Below, piece by piece: positions 12,379-24,263 of a stretch of 64,000 bases of DNA. Where the stretch lies: assembly GCA_035578155.1 (NCBI GenBank), contig JAPWDM010000001.1, forward strand, positions 165,513,498 to 165,577,497, written 5' to 3'. Under the pieces are notes generated by a model. That model saw nothing but the letters and a program-made list of their open reading frames with translations. It made no database searches and was not told the DNA's origin. Each line of letters starts with the position of its first letter. Positions within the stretch are counted from its first letter, which is position 1. The position numbers and the translations under genes are program-made. Source of the stretch: Brachynemurus nebulosus (Eukaryota; Arthropoda; Insecta; Neuroptera; Myrmeleontidae).

Positions 12379-15300
12379 CTATAATAAAAATAGAGGAATT
12401 AGCAAATAGGGTGTGGCAACACTTAAAAAAATTGCAAATACAATATAAAATTTGTATTTTTTAAAGGTTTTAGGACTACTATTTTGTCAAAAACGGGTAA
12501 GCAAAAACAAACTCTTACCACAACAAGAAAAGCAGGTATACCATATGATAATACCATAATTATTCTGATTTTTGGCACATATTCATTGGAGAAACGTTTT
12601 AAAATGACGTAACTATAGGTAAATATCCAAACTGAGACCAATAAATGAACGTAGTGTAAAAATATAGCAATCATTATACATTTTTCTTTATGTTTCGTGG
12701 CCTAAAATGAAACATAATTATTATTAATTCCAGAACTTGAGAAAATAATTAAGAGAAACGGTATATTCAAAATATTATGCGAGCGACATAGCATCTGAGT
12801 TGGAAGTTAGATATAAAAATGTAATAAACCTATCAGAATCTACTGAACTTGATCTAACAATAAAATAACGAACTGAGTTAAGAGAGAGATATTTTTATTT
12901 CTAAACTAAGACGGCCAACCGTCCCGGAAAAGCAGTTGCTGTCCGGCATTAAAATTTTTGTTAAAGTAGTTCCGAAATGAGATTATTGCGCCCCAGAAGT
13001 TCCGTATTCAGTAGATTGGAAATAATATACAAATTTAATTAACAAGAAAAGATCCCGAGGCATCTATCGATTTTGATGAAATTTCAATATGTTGTAGAAC
13101 GGTGTTTCTCAACCTTTCTTCAGTCACGGCCCAGTAAAATGTCGGATAATTTTGTGCGGACCGGTCACACTTATAATCACATATGAAAATTATCAGTTTT
13201 TTAAATTACATTTATACTTAATATGAAATGTGTTTTTCCGACCACTTCGTCTACCATGTAATTTAGATATAAAGTGACATTTTATTAGCATTAGAGCATT
13301 AGAGAAATATTCAAAGCTATTGTTTAATTTTAAATAGTATTGTTGTATCCGGGAATCATTTCCGCCATTACACAGTGGTCCAATTTTCAAAAAAAGCGGA
13401 CAAAAATGAGAAAAGTGAGGTTTGTAATTTTGAACTTATTACCCCGTAATATCGTAAGGGGGTCATCACTGCACCTCGGTTCAAACCGACAGTCCATTAA
13501 ACCGTCTGCATTACCAGATAAGGGAAAGTCAGACACAGCTAACTGAAGACCGGACTCGTACACACCTTCAAGTTGTTCATTAATAACTTTTGTTTGCACG
13601 TGTGTTTTTGAAATCAAAAGTGATGGAAGTTGAAAATGAAGGTGAGTAATTATTATGGATATGTGGTAAAGGGTAATTGAATACTTCTATAGGGTGTACT
13701 TATATTACAGAGAAATATTAGATTATTAATGTGTTTATTTATAAAAAATAGTTATGACTTTGGATCGAGTTGGATGGTTTGTTTTTTTTTTGCAACAAAG
13801 TATGGAGTATCTAGATTATTTGAAAAAACAAAGTTCTTGCCCCAAAGTGCCCCTTCATTTTTTAAAACAATTTCAGTTTTTTATTGTCTCACTTCATATT
13901 CATAATCAGCGATCGTGAAAACCTTTCTATACTATTTTTTGTTTCAATAAAACAAATTTCTTATTTTTGTCCGCCGTTTTGGACTCGCCATTTTGAATTT
14001 TCAAGAAAATAATATCAAATTCATAATCAGCGACCTTGAAAACCTTTATATACCATTTTTTGTTTCAATAAAACTAATTTTTTTTGCCCGCCATTTTAGA
14101 CCTGCCATTTTGAATTTTCAAAATAATAATATCAAGTTCATACTCAGCGACCTTAAAAACCCTTATATACCATTTTTTGTTTTTCTCAAACTAATTTTTG
14201 ATTTTTGTTCGCTTTTTTTGGAAGTTAGACCACTGTGCATCAGTTCGAATAACATTTGGTCGTGCAATAGGATTTGTCGATTTGCGACCATCTAGTTAAC
14301 CATAATATGATCCCTCCAAGCTAGCCCTGCTATTTTCTTTTTTTTCAGACACAAAAGTTATGTCGTATTGTGGTCCGGCCTCGGGACCTTCGCTTGTCAG
14401 TGTTTTTGATTCATCAATTGTATTTTTTACAAAAATTTAATTCTTTTTTTTATTTTTGCTCATCAATTATATTTTTGGAAAGAAATTTTTTGGAATTTTT
14501 CAAAATATCACACGAATAAAAATAAGGTCTTATAAGCTATATTGTCTTGCACTGGCTAGTGAAAAAGTTGGCCCCCTTATTCTAAACTAACCAGTCGCAG
14601 TTAATTATTTTCGAAACAATTATGATGTAATTGTACTATCTTTCCATTGTTGTAATTTTCGAGGTAACTATATGTATCATTTTAAATTAAATAAAACGAA
14701 TATAAAATATGATAATAACTTTTTTTTATCGTTAAAAATAGACTGTTTGCTTACAAATCCTGCCTTGTAAGTTGTAACCGAACAGTCTATTTTTAGTGAC
14801 AAAGAAATTTCAAATGTTAATTATTTAAAACAAATATTTTTAAGTAAATTGAATTAATTACTAATTTCCATGTCGTATTATTAATAATGAAATATTCACC
14901 AAAAATTAAAATTGCTATTTTAGACTTTCTTTTCATAATTTTCAATTTCAGCTTTCGGAATGATTACAATAACTTCGTTAAATACCAAAAATTCTGAAGT
15001 TAAAAATACTACCACAAATCGGAGCGCTCGGAGCCCCTTCAAACATTTATTACACTACTTGACTACCGCAATTGGGTAGATGTTCAAGTTGGCTTATAAA
15101 TATTAAGTACCACGGCAAACATATTATAATATTATTTAAAGCTAGGTTTCAGTAAATCTAACAAATCGAATTAGAGTAAATTTCACTGACAACACGCAAA
15201 AGTGTAAACTCTACCGATGGAGTAAGAAAATCATGTTAGAACAAAAATTCTTAATGGACAAGGGATTGACAGACACAACGAAATACTTGTGTTAACTTGA

Positions 15301-18300
15301 ATCGCAAAAGGTAAACTAGAAGAACGAGAAGTAAACACCCACTTTTAACGGAAAATTATGCGTCTTGCTAAAAAGCCACTATCGCCATTACCATGGTCAG
15401 AGTAATAAAAAAAAATAGCTAGGTATTTATATTCAGAGAGGAAAGTAAATAACTCTCGTCGTTTGCAAGGGTGATTCACAGTACCTTGTAGACACTAAAA
15501 CCACAGGAATTTTTTCGGAATTAACAATTTGAGAAAATTGCTATTTGCAATTGCTCAGCAATTTTTTCGTAATTAATAATTTGAATATTAATAATAGTTC
15601 CAAATAAAATTAATAATAATTCCAAATTTTTAGTATTAAAGGTATAAAATAATTTTGTTGACCAAATTCAATAAAATTTTGTAAACATGTTTACTTTCAG
15701 TTACTATTTACTGTATGTTGCTTTTTTAAAAACAGAAAGTTTATCTTAAAATATAAGATGGTCAGAGTCGGTTTAAAAAAAAAAAATTAATGGCCCCTAT
15801 TTTGAGCCACATTTAGTATCAAATTTTCTCTGTTAAAAACACTTGTAATTCAAATTCATTGACAAATATTAATTACATGGGTGAGATCTACCCACTGTTT
15901 TCGTAGCGAGACTTATATGCTTTCCACCCTGTATTTTACTTAATAAATTTCTAATAATACTGACTGACTGACAAACAAAGCACAGCCTAAACCGTTGGGT
16001 TTAGAAGAATGAAATTTTGCATAGTAGTTCCCTATGTAACGTAAGTGAGCACTAAGAAAGGATTTTTGAAAATTCGTCCCCTAAATGGGTTTAATAGGGG
16101 ATGAAAATTTGTATGTAAATTCTTTTTGAAGTTAGTGTCATATAAAAATAATATGTTACTATGGCTATTAAAATAAATAATATCTGGGTTTAGAAGGACG
16201 AAATTAAGCACAGGAGTTATGAAAATTGGCGTTTAGGCTTCTATTTATAAATAAAAGTCAGTTGTGTAAACGTTTCTCAAAATTTATTCCCTAAGGGGTT
16301 AAAACGGAAAATGAAAGTTTATATTGGAAATTCGTCATTTTTGAAGTTAGAAACGTGGATATTGATTTAGGCTTTTGAAAAACATTAAAAGTGAGCAGAA
16401 AGTGAGTACCTAATAAAAAGATGTTGTCGATGGGAAATCAAGAACCTTATACTGGAAACTATTCTAAATACTTACACCTAAAGAAAACTGTAAGTAAATA
16501 CTCACGTAAACACCTAACATAAAAATTAAATTCGCCATACATAAACAAACGGTAATATTAAACTGTAATTTACACAGATCATTTTTCGGTTTTTTACGTA
16601 AAGCTGTACAAATAATCGTTAAAAATTGCGCCACGCCACTCAATACCGATCCAATTAATATAATCTCCACACCAAACGTATAACCATCCTTTGAATGTGT
16701 CCCATAATAAATATACATCAAATTATCCATAAAATCATGATCGTGTAAATCGGTGTCAGCCAATGAATTGTCAGGAATATTCACTTCTGGCAAAACATCA
16801 ACACTATCTCCAACAAAATTCGACTCAAATAATTCAGGATTCGGTAATATATCGGAATCTTTATTGTATTTTGCGGAAATGTTGTTTGTTAATTCGTAAT
16901 CGTAATAGTAATCATTGTCTATGTTGTTAGTGACAATCGTTGGTTTTGATGTTCGATTACTCTGAGCTTCTGAAAAACAAAAAAAAAAATGTTATTAAAA
17001 AAACTTGATTCAGACGGGGTTGAGTTATTTTGTATGATCAAAAGGATTCGCCATAATGAACGAATCCATTATCAGAATATGCGGCTGGATGAAGGAGAAT
17101 AACGTTAGCACCGCCCTAGAGAAAACGAAAGCGATGTTAGTAGCGGGGAGGAAAAAGGCCGGATGAATTACACTAGTTGTCGAACCACACTAGTGGGTAT
17201 ACTTGGCATTGCACTACCCGCCATGGAGTCCCACACACAACCAGGCTATAAAAACTTTCCCCTTCTCAAAGAAATAAAAAACAAACAAAAAGAAAACCGA
17301 AAGGATTAGCACCGAGAAGGGTAAACGATGTGTAAATTGTAAACGTCACCTCGCTAATAATAAGTTGTAAAAAATTTTTAACGGTCAAAAGTTTTGTGGG
17401 CTGGGAAAAATCTTACATCATGTTCACAAAAAAGTAATTTTGGTCTAACCTACCATTTTCCTTCTGCCCTTGGAGTTGCAGAGAAATAAGATTTAATTTT
17501 ACACAAAAAATTTTATTAAACGTTAAAGCTATTTATTAAGGTAAAAAAAAGATGTTTTACTGTAGCTATAGCCTCTTAATGAAGGTTAAGGAATTGATCT
17601 TAATGTTAGTGATGGAAGTGCTGCGTAATTGTTAATGTTATTTTTCTGGTATTGTATATTAATTTAAGGGTTTTTTTTTAGTGCCTAATTTAAATTATTT
17701 TATAAAACAAATAATACCGGCTTATTATATTTATTATGCTTTAACTTTATTTTAAAAATATTAAAAGAAAAAAATATATATTGTAAACCACATTATCGCC
17801 ATATATGTTGGACCCCGTTGTTTTTTGCGGTGACCATCACAACATTTTATTGGTTCATCTAAAATCAATCAAATAAACAAAAATCATTAGTTTAATAGTT
17901 AATCTAGTGCCCGATCGAAGGATTTTTTTAAAATCAAAATTTGTATTTTTTATAAACAAAAAGCTCTTGAATTTTTCCTTGAAAATCCAAAAATAAATTA
18001 TCAGAGGCCGCCATTTTATATATTTCCACAAGAAAAAAAAAGCTTCGATCGGACACTAGATTAACTATTAAACTAACGATTTTTTTGTTTGACTGATTTT
18101 AGATGAACCAGTAAACTATTATGATGGTCACCGCAAAACACGACTTGTGGCAATAAACGTGGCAATAACCTATTGGTCTACAAAAAATATATTTTTTTTA
18201 AATTTTTGTCAAATAAAGTTAAAACGTAATATAATAGTTCTGTATTATTTATTTTATAAAATAAATTCTACTGTCAAAAAAAATTAATTTAAATACTTAA

Positions 18301-21300
18301 TTTTTCACATTGCTGACTACCTGTAACTCCTTAACAATTCAAATTCCATTTCCGAATGTATAAGACATAAGAGGTATAAATAATTTTGCTTGACGAGTAA
18401 AAGACAAACTATGATAATTTTTTTTTTAATTAGAGTTATTGACCACCTGTATTCAACATATTCCATTAATAGATCGTATGTACACATGCGATACATAGGT
18501 ACACAGGTACACAGAATCTAGCTTTATATATCGTTAAAGTATGAAAATAATATATTTTATCACCTCTATAAAAACAAAAGAGTAAAAATATCAGTTTAAT
18601 AAAAATTTTATAACACCTTTTGAATGGTTAAGTTTACTCGGTTTTTTAAGTCAGCTTTATGGTTTCAAGTTGTAATAAACATAAAAAAATGTAAAAAAGC
18701 ACTTTTCTCAAAAACGCCAAATTAATTAAATCTTTTTGATTTGAGAATATATTATACCATACATATACATATATTATACCATACATATACATATAATTAT
18801 AATGTCATACCTTTTGAAACATTGTATACAGGCTGAAAACAAATTTATCGAACGTAGAGCAAATACGAAGGGAATTTTTTCATACAACCAGTGTGATCTC
18901 GAATAGACAATAGTCTAATATAAGCTAAATTAACTAAAAATAGTCTGACGTCATTAATAAATAAAGCAAAATGAGATATACAATCTTATTAAGTTACTAT
19001 AATTATCATAGTTACTATAATATAAACATATGCTGTCAATAGGATGTGGCACACAGCTTCCTCGACCTCGTAACAGGCTTTTATCCTTTATTTACTTTCT
19101 TTTAATTACTCTTGATATAGAACCGCTGTAACCGTACTACTTTTGATATAGAACCGCTGTAACCTTACTGCTTTTGGCATAGAACTATTGTAACTTTACT
19201 GCCCTTGATACAGAATCGCTGCAGCTTTACTACTCTTAATATAGAATCGTAACTTTACTACTCTTGCTATAATCTTTTAAGTGATTTTGTGCTTAAACTA
19301 CTTCTTATCTCATATTTCATATCTTATCATATTATTAACGTCATGTATGAAACAATAATAATTTTAAGACAAGAAATTTTTCTAATCGGCCATATAACTG
19401 AACTGCTAATTGCGGAAAGGTAACAAGTCCGTAAAATAATATCTTACAGGAGATGCAAAAAACGTTTTACTTGGAACCCTCCTTACAAACTAATGAAATT
19501 TTATTTTTTAAATATTGTTAGTGATTAGCTGATTAACATTTTGTAAAAGATTTAATTTTTTTATGCATAGTTATTTGAAAAAAAAAATGTTTTGTTTCTG
19601 GACTTGTTCCCTTTCTGCAGTAAACAAAATTTATATTTAATAAAAAAACGCTTTTTATAAAATAAACAATTTATTTCTTATACAAAAATAGTATTTACAT
19701 GATAAAATATAATATTTAACTAAAATAACCATAGAACCACTGTAACATTACTATTTTTAGTATAGAATCGCTATAACCTTACTACTCTTGATATAGAACC
19801 GCTGTAATCGTACTACTTTTTGCATAGAACCGCTGTAACCTAACCACTTTTGATACAGAACTATTGTAACTTTACTACTCTTGATACAGAATCACTGCAA
19901 CTTTACTACTCTAGGTACAGAATTGCTGTAACTTTACTACTTTTGATACAGACTAACGGTAAGTCCGAAATAATGTTTTGTTATCTATCTAGTCTTGAAG
20001 ATCTTTCTGTAGATACAATCAAGGCCGGATTATCGCATAGACACATGAGACAAATATCTAGAGCCCGATCAAACTGTTTATATTGAAAAAAATTGTAAAT
20101 AAGGTGGTTTAAGATATATATTTTGTGTGCTCTATTTCTTGTGGGAGAAAGAAGCGGTAAGAAGAAAATGTTTAAGGCCACAAAATGGATTAATCCGGCC
20201 CTGGGAACAATGGTAATAATTTAACTGGTAAAGTTAATACAATTTTCAAAACAGTAACAAAATTTAAGTACAATTCAAATAAATATTTTTAAATACCTAC
20301 ATATTGTAAGACATATTTGTAAAATTGTGATTTTGGAATGCAAAATTCGACAACAAATTTTTATTTCATTAAATAAATTAATATCATTTTTCAAAGATCA
20401 CATTTAAGTTTTTGATTTTACAAAATCCGCCCTCAAGCCGATCCTGATAGAAGTATTGCATTTAAAAGTTTATATCAAAACCTTCAAAATATTAAAGAAG
20501 GAACCTGGCTTAATTAAACAGTCACAAAATTTATTTTCTTAAGGAATTTTCTTAGCAGACAAAACAAGTAATACGAGTAGTGACGAAATAAAGAGAATGA
20601 AGATAGACAAAATTTTTTTGAAACTGTTTCTAGTTTATCTAGATTTAGAAAGTATATCTAGGAACTAATGAATTATAGAACAAAATTAACAATTTTTTTT
20701 ATTTATCAGGTTAATTTGGGAAATAGTTTTGAAAAAAATTAATTTCGATTTTTTAAGTACCTAGTATATATCTTTTGAAAGTCATATTTCTAGAAAGGTT
20801 CGAAATTTGCGGCCACAAAATTACTGAGAGACAAGTTCTTTCCTTTTAAACGGATTTCTGGTAATATTTACTTTTAGATAAACTAAAAAAAATGGCAAAA
20901 AAAAATTTTTAAAAACTGTTTAATCAAAAATTTTTATCATTTTATAGTAATGAAAGCTGAAGAACAATTTTCTTCATTTTCTTTTTTCTTTAGTTCAGAT
21001 AAAAGTTATACTAATAAGTTTAAAAAATAAACAAGAACAAAGTCAATCAGTGGAATAGCTTTTTTTCTATTTGTCCCGCCAATTTTATAAATGTAATTTG
21101 ACTCATGGATAATAATTTATGAACAATAACAATCAATTAGATATTGGTTTTGGACAATAAAAATTTAATTTTTTTTTTTTTTTTGAGATTTAGTAGTTAC
21201 TTAATCTCCATGCCATGTTAATTTGTCACGTTTCCCTCCCATGTCAAGTATACAATGTCTATGATGCTATGATACTATGGTCAATATGACCATTATCAAA

Positions 21301-21765
21301 CAAGTCTTGTTTGATAATGATCATATTGACCGAAACATGTCATAAGAGTTTTAACAATAAGAATGGTATTTTTGAAGTAAAGTGTTTTATTTATTAATAG
21401 TATATATAATTTAATTTAAAAAAGATAATCATTAAATTATTAATGTAATACATCATAAATTTAATTCGAATTTAAGGTCGTATTTACTTATAATTATACT
21501 AAAAAGCTAAAACTTTTTAGTTCTAATAATTTAAAAAAAAATTATTAATATTTCATAATTTTTTATTATATAAAAAAAAATACAAATTAAAAACTAAAAA
21601 CGCTAAAGTATTTTAGCAAAAAAAAAAAAATTAATTAAACAATATCAAGATTAAACGTAGTTTAATATTAAATATAAAATTAATTAAAGAATAATAACAA
21701 TACTCACCGGAAAGTGAACCACTTATCCCAAATAACAATAAAATATGTATATTTTTCACACTCAT
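11785..21765 (-). CDS. Adhesion-type (class B2) G-protein-coupled receptor with short N-terminus, four exons
   Basis: A predicted plasma-membrane receptor. Exons on the minus strand are 21765-21708, 16969-16506, 12701-12519 and 12378-11785, with matching phases, giving 432 residues. Residues 1-19 form a signal peptide. An acidic ectodomain of about 95 residues follows, with N-glycosylation sites at NRT and NIS. TM1 is near 116-143, TM2 151-173 (ITVCLCMANLIFMLG), TM3 182-206 (CIMIAIFLHYVHLLVSVWIF), TM4 217-235 (LSYGIPAFLVV), TM5 259-280, TM6 360-380 and TM7 388-409. The TM3 cysteine, the HY of TM3, the YGIPA of TM4 and the Cys-Trp at 251-252 in loop 2 are hallmarks of adhesion receptors. By eye the nearest relatives are the ADGRA (GPR124/125) group. 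No GAIN domain, GPS site, LRR or Ig domain fits between the signal peptide and TM1. The long, Ser-rich third intracellular loop is unusual. Ligand and coupling are unknown. Confidence 0.8.
12519..12701 (-). CDS. Receptor exon 3: TM3 and TM4
   Basis: Acceptor ATTTTAG, then ATKHKEKCIMIAIFLHY. The exon is phase 0 at both ends and stops after PAFLVV before GTAAGAG. Confidence 0.82.
13371..14237. mobile_element. 867-bp element nested in the repeat copy
   Basis: Ends CACAGTGGTC and GACCACTGTG, extending into a further match around AAAAAAAGCG. The paralogous repeat at 27,890 runs across the same point without it, so its edges are supported by an empty site. Confidence 0.7.
13886..14215. repeat. Three tandem units of about 119 bp
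   Basis: CATAATCAGCGA-type landmarks recur at 13901, 14022 and (as CATACTCAGC) 14139. Each unit also holds a TATA(C/T)ACCATTTTTTG-like stretch and CGCCATTTT. The open frame at 13993 is just the translated repeat. Confidence 0.7.
14733..14795. repeat. Small hairpin
   Basis: TAAAAATAGACTGTT pairs with AACAGTCTATTTTTA. A second inner pairing uses CTTACAA and TTGTAAG. A miniature-element remnant or a structured RNA. Confidence 0.6.
15950..16400 (+). repeat. Dispersed repeat starting with CTGA tandem, copy 1
   Basis: (CTGA)n followed by a block that recurs nearly unchanged at 55130-55345 (CACAGCCTAAACCGTTGGGT, then GAGCACTAAGAAAGGATTTT). An inverted, more diverged relative lies at 55760-56050. 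Class unknown. Confidence 0.6.
16506..16969 (-). CDS. Receptor exon 2: ectodomain, TM1 and TM2
   Basis: Acceptor TTTTTCAG, then AQSNRTSKPTIV. The ectodomain has many Asp, Asn and Tyr residues and is followed by two hydrophobic helices. It ends MLGVY before GTGAGT in phase 0. An alternative GT four codons upstream is weaker. Confidence 0.8.
17670..18300. repeat. Foldback inverted repeat in receptor intron 1
   Basis: Two arms of roughly 260-300 bases face each other about a short spacer near 17960-18030. Matching landmarks are GCGGTGACCATCA and TGATGGTCACCGC, and the CTAGTG/CACTAG pair next to CGATCGAA-type sequence. Arms have several mismatches. Confidence 0.65.
19107..19275 (+). repeat. Minisatellite, about 36-bp unit, array 1
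   Basis: About five units of the type TACTACTCTTGATATAGAA followed by CCGCTGTAAC, with point changes. Confidence 0.8.
19405..19622. repeat. Short inverted-repeat element between the minisatellite arrays
   Basis: GCGGAAAGGTAACAAGTCC near 19417 pairs with GGACTTGTTCCCTTTCTGC near 19601. The related motif CTGCAGAAAGGGGACAAGTC occurs at about 46,486. Confidence 0.5.
19729..19953 (+). repeat. Minisatellite, about 36-bp unit, array 2
   Basis: Six or so units of the same type as array 1, about 450 bases further on. The frame seen here is translated repeat. Confidence 0.8.
20020..20203. mobile_element. hAT-like MITE, 184 bp
   Basis: Ends CAAGGCCGGATTA and CAGGGCCGGATTA (complement). Flanks GATACAAT and GGAACAAT match at 6 of 8 positions, an aged duplication. 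It sits just after minisatellite array 2. Confidence 0.65.
21279..21331. repeat. Near-perfect 53-nt hairpin
   Basis: GGTCAATATGA... pairs with its complement over 26 bases with one mismatch and almost no loop. It lies in receptor intron 1, upstream of exon 2. Confidence 0.75.
21708..21765 (-). CDS. Receptor exon 1: signal peptide
   Basis: ATG followed by MSVKNIHILLLFGISGSLS, a classic short signal sequence with a hydrophobic core. It ends in phase 1 before GTGAG, and the next exon completes a Glu codon. A 4.7-kb intron follows. Confidence 0.75.
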
Positions 21766-22535
21766 TGCGTATTTATAAGCGCATTTTATTTATATCATCG
21801 TTATCAGGGTCCATCTCTGTTGATGAACACCCAAAACTACTGAACAAGGATTCGGCGAGCTCCTGTTTGTTGGTCTGGATTATTTAATACATACATAAAT
21901 ATATGCACATGTAAGCAAGCTATTATTATTTATACAGGATTTCCGCCTCAATACTAAAGTGAATAAAACAATGTCATTTCTATACACTCTCTCCTTTTAT
22001 TAAGTGTCTTTCGTAAGTTCTAGTTACATAGAGATACAAATTATAGTTTGTTTCATAAAGTTATGTAATAAAATTTTACAGTACACTATTAAATTTATTA
22101 GGATATAGCATTAATATATTTACTCAAAAGTACAACTTCTAAAAATGGACCTAAAAGCAATTTTTTTGATATATGTGGAACAATTTACATGTATTAAATT
22201 ATTGTTATAAACTCTCTTTCAGTAAACAAACTATATTTGAAAAGAGGCGCACGCATTATGTAATCAATAGCGACCATTGAGCTTTTTTGCTATCTAAAAG
22301 TTTGATTTTGTTACTACAATAGTTTACCTGGAATAAAGCATTTAATGGTAAAATATCAAATTTATAGTTTGATATATAAACAGCTTTTGATAGACCTTTA
22401 ACAATAAAATCAGGGCTTATCATGCCTACATAGCAGAGAATTATTTAGAACGAATCTTTCCGACTATGCCTCATTTTCTTTTTTAAATTGTATTATTTGC
22501 AAACAACCTTTGTACCGGGCCGGCACAAAGATTGC

Positions 22536-22998
22536 CGTGAAAATGTAAATCCCACCAAAAACATAAATGTGAAAAATGGGCAAGTTCTAATATGTATTGT
22601 GTTAGCCTGAAAAAGAATTGAAATCAAAATAAACTGTCAAGTTCCAAACATATTTTTCGTGCAAAATCGGAATAAGATAAATTGTTTTAAAAAATATACA
22701 TCAAACTTTTTTAAGGTAAATAATAGAAATTTTTCATTAGAACATGGCGAGTTTTTATTCATTTATCATGTATTACTTGGTGTTAAAAACTCCCCAAGTT
22801 CTAATGAAAAATTTCTATTATTTACCTTAAAAAAGCTTGATGTATATTTTTTAAAACAATTTATCTTATTCCGATTTTGCACGAAAAATATGTTTGGAAC
22901 TTGACAGTTTATTTTGATTTCAATTCTTTTTCAGGCTAACACAATACATATTAGAACTTGCCCATTTTTCACATTTATGTTTTTGGTGGGATTTCACG
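22536..22998. repeat. Palindromic element with about 205-bp arms
   Basis: Arms begin AATCCCACCAAAAACATAAA and end with its complement. The central spacer of about 45 bases is at 22745-22790. Very few mismatches, so it is relatively recent. The open frame at 22659 is arm sequence. Confidence 0.8.
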
Positions 22999-23068
22999 AC
23001 TTTTGTAGGAAATATAGTTTAATACAAACTGGTTCAATTTAGATAGTAGGATAGCAAGCAAGCAGTAC

Positions 23069-23635
23069 TTATTTCTTTTTTTTCGATTTGCAGTCTGATT
23101 TAGTTTTATTTTTACGTTTTTGACTGGATCTTTTACTATAGGATTCATTTGGTATTTGAACAGCGATAAAATTTGGTCGCAAAATCCACTCTCTGTCCGG
23201 AATTTTTTGAATTTTGTCCTTTTTAAGGATAATTTTGTTTAAATCTCTTCGATACAAAGATCTAAGCCTATTGTACTCTGCTATTGCACTTTATTGTGCT
23301 TTAATCTGACTCGGGTCAAAATTTATTAAGTGAACACCTTGGAGATGTCTTACTCTGGATAGTGCAACCTATGCCTGAGCACATGCGAATATTGATGAGC
23401 CAATATCTAAAAGGGCACTATCTAGACTTAAACCTTGACTTTTATGAATCGTTATAGCGTACGCCAAACAAAGTGGGAATTGCTCCCTGTATACGTAAGC
23501 CCGACTGAAAATTTTGAACTTAATTTTCACAGGTTCTAAGTCACAAAATTAAATCATGACTGAATTGTATCTCCACTTTGAAAAATCATTTCCATGGCTA
23601 TCGTAAACCAAGTATTTTACTCCAAATTTTTGTAA
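23069..23635 (-). pseudogene. Pif1-like helicase C-terminal fragment, Helitron-type, broken by stops
   Basis: One minus-strand frame reads like the end of the Pif1/RecD-type helicases found in Helitron transposons and related proteins: YVYREQFPLCLAYAITIHKS, QGLSLDSALLDIGSS, a segment with ACAQA, then VALSRVRHLQGVHLINFDP. The helicase-final motifs are present (TIHKSQG and VALSR). Three in-frame stops interrupt it: one after NSVMI, one after ACAQA where the family has an aromatic residue, and one after QIKAQ. The basic tail ends KSKKKK. No Rep domain or upstream helicase motifs (Walker A and B) are seen in the adjoining kilobase, so this is a decayed fragment. It could come from a Helitron or from a Pif1-like host or viral gene; Helitron is most likely in an insect. 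Confidence 0.8.
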
Positions 23636-24263
23636 ATTAAATTATTTTTAATGTTTATTAATCATAATAGGTGAAAATATTTATACGATTCATAGTAGGT
23701 AATTTGTTGCTATAAATAATTATTTTATTTTCATAGTTACCGGCAACTAATAGATTTGAATATTAAGGAAGGCTTTGAGTAATATTTTTTTTATATAAAA
23801 TTGCCCTGTATTTTTCCAAAGAAAGGGCACAAATAACGAAAATAACGAAAAATATTATGATTTTAGATTTTTCCCTTTACTGTTAGACTCAGATCTATAT
23901 TCTGACCGAATTTCAATTTCCTACGTCCACTGGAAATAGGCCAGAGGTTTTGATGATCCCTCAGTGAGTGAGTGAATGAGTGAGTGCCAAAATTGTCGAT
24001 TTTTGGAGACCTATACCTCAGGAATTACGAAAGTTAGATCGATGAAATTTGAAATTGAGAGTGATTTCGAGTGTGTTATTGTGTATGCAAAATTTTAATT
24101 CAATACAACAAATAGAACTAGAGTTTTTAGGGGGTCAAAAATGGCTTGAAATGGTTCGTGTAAATATAGCTTGGTGCACGTACGGCTGGTGAGAACTTGC
24201 CGACGCGCTACCGCGCTTATTGATTTCCTAATTTTGGAAATATTAATGTTGGCATATATAGAG

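Larger units (their letters stand above)
13105..14400. repeat. Degenerate hAT-like repeat, copy 1 (in receptor intron 2)
   Basis: Begins near GGTGTTTCTCAACC, the start typical of hAT ends, and shares several blocks with 27245-28380: CCGCCATTA, ATTTGGTCGTG or ATTAGGTCGTG, and TATTTTCTTTTTT. It is split by a separate insertion at 13371-14237. Edges are approximate. Confidence 0.5.

Noticed and set aside
13993..14295. 100-codon frame with an internally repeated protein sequence
   Set aside because: The protein repeat is just the translation of the 117-121 bp tandem units.
19850..20086. 78-codon plus frame
   Set aside because: The first part is minisatellite units and the second part is the 184-bp MITE.
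22659..22904. 81-codon plus-strand frame
   Set aside because: It spans a palindrome, so its second half is the reverse complement of the first. There is no independent coding signal.
23940..23990. CRISPR-like or coding GAGT repeats
   Set aside because: Short GTGAGTGAGTGAATGAGTGA simple repeat with no spacers; the host is a eukaryote.
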